Below the pieces are notes generated by a model. It had not been told where the DNA came from and searched no databases. It worked only from the letters and a program-made list of their open reading frames with translations. The translations under genes and the position numbers were made by a program. 64,000 nt of DNA from Staphylococcus edaphicus (GTDB lineage Bacteria; Bacillota; Bacilli; Staphylococcales; Staphylococcaceae), in assembly GCF_002614725.1 (NCBI RefSeq), contig NZ_MRZN01000005.1:1-64000 (forward strand), read 5' to 3'. Shown piece by piece: positions 63,137 to 64,000 of this stretch (position 1 is the first letter of the stretch; each line of letters starts with the position of its first letter).

Positions 63137-63172
63137 ACTACAAATGTAATCCAATAATATTACATTTGTAGT
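63137..63172. promoter_or_regulatory. mec operator between mecC and mecR1
   Basis: Perfect 14-bp arms ACTACAAATGTAAT (63137-63150) and ATTACATTTGTAGT (63159-63172) are separated by 8 bp, at the position where MecI and BlaI bind in mecA. It lies between the divergent mecC and mecR1 starts, so both genes would be repressed together. Confidence 0.88.
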
Positions 63173-63220
63173 CTGTTTGTCAAAATAATGATATAATAGT
63201 TAAGAAGTGAGGTGTGAACA

Positions 63221-64000
63221 TTGCTACAACAATTCTTGATAATGAGTATAATTAGTTCAATTATGACTTTGTTATTAATTATGATTGTCCGTATTATATG
63301 TATTAAGTATTTTAAGGCTCAGTTAAATCATAAAGTTTGGTTACTAGTTGTTCTTTCAATATTTTTACCTTTAATACCGATAAATAATTTATTGCAACTT
63401 AACATTCCAGGTATACTTTCATCTGATATGATTTCACATTCATCTAAGTCTATAAATCATAATTTATCAAATGAAAATACTAATTTAACAAAAGATTTAG
63501 CTTTGGATATCCAGCATCATGAAATGCCGTTTATCCTAATTATTTTACTAGTAGTTTGGTTTATTGGATTAATATTTTTTAGCTTTAAATTTATTTCTGC
63601 TATTAAGCAAATTGCCTTTATAAAAGACTTGTCTATTAGATCTCCAATATTAGATAACCAATTAAAAAAATGTATAAATGATTTAAACATCAAAGAAAAA
63701 TCTATTGCAATTATTCATGTAGATGAAGTAGAGAATCCAATGGTCTTTTGGCTAGGAAAGTACTATATTGTTTTGCCTACAAATATAATGGATATGATGG
63801 AAGAAGAAGAAATTGATTATATAATTAGCCATGAACTCATTCATATTAAGAATAAGGATTTATGGGGCAATTATATATTCACAATTTTCACTAGTATAGT
63901 ATGGTTCAATCCAGCATTACATTTAGCAAAAAAATTATTTAATATTGATTGTGAAATTTCATGTGATAATCAAGTTCTTACAAGATTAAGTCAATCAAAT
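63221..64000 (+). CDS. mecR1: Methicillin resistance sensor/transducer MecR1, partial (cut by window end)
   Basis: The first 260 residues of a BlaR1/MecR1 sensor. Translation starts with TTG (63221-63223) after GAGGTG and gives MLQQFLIMSIISSIM. Transmembrane helices lie at about 3-25, 38-55 and 105-125. The zinc metalloprotease motif HELIH appears in YIISHELIHIKNKDLW near residue 205. In this family the C-terminal extracellular domain binds beta-lactams and triggers cleavage of the repressor; that domain lies beyond the window. It is divergent from mecC across the operator, and mecI is expected to follow. Confidence 0.92.
   Translation, partial: MLQQFLIMSIISSIMTLLLIMIVRIICIKYFKAQLNHKVWLLVVLSIFLPLIPINNLLQLNIPGILSSDMISHSSKSINHNLSNENTNLTKDLALDIQHHEMPFILIILLVVWFIGLIFFSFKFISAIKQIAFIKDLSIRSPILDNQLKKCINDLNIKEKSIAIIHVDEVENPMVFWLGKYYIVLPTNIMDMMEEEEIDYIISHELIHIKNKDLWGNYIFTIFTSIVWFNPALHLAKKLFNIDCEISCDNQVLTRLSQSN

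Overview
The window is a staphylococcal chromosome segment around the replication origin. The core order (noc, rsmG, mnmG, mnmE, rnpA, rpmH | oriC | dnaA, dnaN, yaaA, recF, gyrB, gyrA, nnrD, hutH, serS ... gdpP, rplI, dnaB, purA, two tRNAs, walRKHIJ, rlmH) is typical of Staphylococcus. GyrB carries Gly85 and Lys140, the pair known to give intrinsic novobiocin resistance in S. saprophyticus. That places the organism in the novobiocin-resistant S. saprophyticus/xylosus group by inference. The species cannot be fixed from this window alone.

Left accessory arm (1-18.5 kb). A YefM/YoeB toxin-antitoxin pair is followed by a bacteriocin locus. That locus has an ABC permease and ATPase with two membrane PH-domain proteins on the minus strand, and divergently a small membrane protein and a 54-residue leaderless peptide (4872-5036, TTG start) that closely resembles lacticin Q/aureocin A53. 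The peptide gene is too short for ordinary ORF calling. A HTH/TPR regulator and an extra YidC-type insertase come next, then an uncharacterised membrane-anchored protein, the Sin serine recombinase with its resH-like site, and an orphan membrane-fusion adaptor. Two secreted GH5 glycosidases and a secreted GH46 chitosanase follow. After them lie an Fst/PepA1-type type I toxin with its antisense RNA and a decayed second copy, a MerR/TipAS regulator, a membrane XRE regulator, and a carbon-starvation transporter gene broken by an in-frame stop. Sin, YefM/YoeB, Fst and the bacteriocin suggest that plasmid-type DNA has been incorporated here.

Core (18.7-59.9 kb). The origin has DnaA boxes on both sides of dnaA and a row of DnaA-trio triplets before dnaN. 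Genes to its left are read leftward and most genes to its right rightward, so transcription follows the forks. RNA control elements are a serine T-box before serS and a SAM-I riboswitch before metX. A MarR/MFS efflux pair with a perfect palindromic operator and a macrolide-type glycosyltransferase are accessory insertions. The stretch between walJ and rlmH holds a second, unexplained cluster of DnaA-box-like sequences.

Right end (59.8-64 kb). rlmH ends in the SCC attachment sequence. Immediately after it comes a class E-type mec complex: blaZ, mecC (PBP2c) and the start of a divergent mecR1, which is cut by the window edge. A perfect 14-bp inverted repeat lies in the mecC-mecR1 intergenic region, and a matching palindrome precedes blaZ. 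All three genes are therefore probably under MecI/BlaI-type repression.
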